Below, in pieces: positions 63,075-64,000 of a stretch of DNA of 64,000 bases. The DNA is from Pedobacter hiemivivus (lineage in GTDB: Bacteria > Bacteroidota > Bacteroidia > Sphingobacteriales > Sphingobacteriaceae), in assembly GCF_004331685.1 (NCBI RefSeq), contig NZ_SJSM01000010.1:123415-187414 (forward strand), written 5' to 3'. Below the pieces are notes generated by a model. That model was not told the DNA's origin, made no database searches, and worked only from the letters and a program-made list of their open reading frames with translations. Made by a program: the position numbers and the translations under genes. Numbering within the stretch: the stretch's first letter is position 1; the number at the start of each line of letters is the position of its first letter.

Positions 63075-63647
63075 ATGAAAAGATTATTTTTATTCCTGGT
63101 TGCTGTTTCCATCAGCGTTGCCTCATTTGCGCAAACGAAGTGGACAGTAGATCCAATGCATTCTTTTGTTAACTTTTCGGTTAAACACATGGGAATTTCA
63201 TTTGTAGATGGTTCATTTAAGAAATTTGATGGTTCGGTCGTTGCGGCGAAAGCGGATCTTACCGATGCAAAAATCAACTTTACTGTGGATGTAAATAGTG
63301 TGAATACCGGTGTTGAAATGAGAGATAATCACCTTAAAACCGATGATTTTTTTAATGCTGCTCAATATCCAACAATGACTTTTGAAAGCACTTCATTAAA
63401 AAAAGGTAAAGAAAACAATTATACTTTGGCTGGAAAATTAACCATCCGTGATGTGACTAAAGATGTTGTGTTTGCTGTTGTTTATGGCGGTACAGCTAAA
63501 GATCAACAAGGAAATACTAAAGCAGGTTTTACTGCAACTACAACGGTTAACCGTTTGGATTATAACATTAAATACGATCCTACTGGTGCTGGTGTAGCTA
63601 AAGATATTAAAGTTACTTTAAACCTTGAGTTTACTCAAGCTAAGTAA
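63075..63647 (+). CDS. YceI family periplasmic protein
   Basis: A 190-residue lipocalin-like polyisoprenoid-binding protein. Signal peptide LFLFLVAVSISVASFA cut before QTK. The family's start TKWTVDPMHSFVNFSVKHMGIS (in parts: TVDPMHSFVNFSVKHMG) is followed by FKKFDGSVVA and VNTGVEMRDNHLKTDDFF, then the end pattern GFTATTTVNRLDYNI. YceI members bind isoprenoid quinones. Single gene with a small leader. Confidence 0.93.
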   Translation: MKRLFLFLVAVSISVASFAQTKWTVDPMHSFVNFSVKHMGISFVDGSFKKFDGSVVAAKADLTDAKINFTVDVNSVNTGVEMRDNHLKTDDFFNAAQYPTMTFESTSLKKGKENNYTLAGKLTIRDVTKDVVFAVVYGGTAKDQQGNTKAGFTATTTVNRLDYNIKYDPTGAGVAKDIKVTLNLEFTQAK

Positions 63648-63701
63648 TCTAATCAATAACAGGCTGGATCATTAATCGATTTATGCTATTCTTTATGCGC
63701 T

Positions 63702-63723
63702 TCGTCATCCTGAATTTATTTCA
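63702..63723. repeat. dispersed repeat interrupted by an insertion sequence (copy C)
   Basis: 22 bases identical to the arm of copy A, then the match stops where other copies continue with G. The foreign sequence CTGTTGTCCGGAGAAAATG begins at 63724, where the IS appears to start. Confidence 0.7.
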
Positions 63724-63751
63724 CTGTTGTCCGGAGAAAATGATAAAACAC

Positions 63752-63787
63752 AAAAAAAGCGGCTTAATAAATCATTAGGCCGCTTTT
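63752..63787. terminator. hairpin at the transposase stop
   Basis: AAAAAAGCGGC pairs with GCCGCTTTT around a TAAT/ATTA inner stem. It covers the transposase stop codon region and would terminate that gene on the minus strand or shield it from outside reading. Confidence 0.7.
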
Positions 63788-64000
63788 ATATTTTAAAATT
63801 GATTTCAAAGCCCCCAAAGCTAAGCTGATTAGTTTTAAGTGCTACAGGTAACTTATCTGGGTCGTTTAAAAAAGTGAAAAGATTAATGTAACTCATCAGA
63901 TGTAGTCTTATAATTGAACTAAGGTTCGAGAAAGACCATTTTCTTTTAAGCTGCACTTGAATCAGTTTGACCAGTAAATCAGATATAAACGCACACCATA
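63786..64000 (-). CDS. transposase, C-terminal part, IS4-like
   Basis: An open minus-strand frame of 70 codons plus stop (63786), not interrupted to the window edge; the other two minus-strand frames have several stops. Visible residues include LVKLIQVQLKRKWSFSNLSS and IIRLHLMSYINLFTFLNDPDK. The pattern KRKWSFSNL...IRxHLMxYINLFxFLxxPDK is the C-terminal end I associate with Bacteroidota IS4-family DDE transposases. The catalytic residues are outside the window. The assignment comes from recognition of this end pattern only. Confidence 0.65.
   Translation of the reverse strand, partial: WCAFISDLLVKLIQVQLKRKWSFSNLSSIIRLHLMSYINLFTFLNDPDKLPVALKTNQLSFGGFEINFKI

Larger units (their letters stand above)
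63724..64000 (-). mobile_element. end of an IS4-type insertion sequence (partial)
   Basis: The element continues beyond the window. Its left end is placed at about 63724 from the break in the dispersed repeat; the terminal inverted repeat partner is outside the window and cannot be seen. The transposase gene reads leftward and stops 62 bases inside. Confidence 0.6.

Noticed and set aside
63920..63935. tRNA T-loop-like GGTTCGAG
   Set aside because: It lies inside the transposase frame and no cloverleaf can be built around it.

Overview
The window reads as a stretch of a Bacteroidota chromosome, most likely Sphingobacteriaceae (Pedobacter-like). The evidence is an LpxC-FabZ fusion gene, a PorX-type response regulator/PglZ protein, ribosomal protein S16 with a long Ala/Glu tail, Bacteroidota -7 promoter elements (TAnnTTTG) in front of many genes, few Shine-Dalgarno sequences, and AT-rich intergenic DNA. 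Almost everything is core housekeeping. I see no prophage, no CRISPR array, no rRNA or tRNA gene and no defence island.

Layout, left part (1-28 kb): a gene end, hpt and psd; a leftward run rpsP-rimM-trmD, two small tandem HTH-like paralogs, rplS, glutamate dehydrogenase and an MscS channel; 5'-nucleotidase and pfkA facing each other; birA divergent from rsfS-ftsH-LUD protein-KASIII; a zinc-ribbon/Nif3 pair; TM2/DUF2752 membrane proteins; mfd; cdsA with a CPBP protease; dus, apaG, a YugP-like peptidase, rmuC, thiL and nadA.

Centre (28.2-34.7 kb): the AT-rich gap between divergent nadA and nadB carries a cluster of DnaA-box-like 9-mers. Two parS-like 16-mers sit just upstream of mnmG (gidA), 6 kb away. 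Strand composition changes from C-biased to G-biased on the + strand in the same area. Together these suggest that the window spans the chromosomal replication origin and a ParB-binding centromere. This is the most interesting inference here; dnaA, parA and parB are not in the window.

Right part (34.8-64 kb): an ABC-F ATPase, ybeY with a giant DUF4175 protein, a glycerophosphodiesterase, a cold-shock protein, a lipoprotein plus an aspartyl-protease/PDZ protein, a peptidoglycan/alanine group (PBP4, D-Ala-D-Ala dipeptidase, alanine dehydrogenase), tsaE, porX, an HD phosphohydrolase, the lipid A operon lpxD-lpxC/fabZ-lpxA with an ABC ATPase, efp, a 5-formyl-THF cyclo-ligase, an OmpA protein, a leftward cyclophilin-xth-hutI-hutG run, and a YceI protein. 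The right edge holds the C-terminal end of an IS4-type transposase that appears to have landed inside a copy of a dispersed repeat. Two non-coding structures stand out: a 25-bp inverted repeat family with three copies, and a cruciform made of degenerate 11-nt units at 48.49-48.66 kb.
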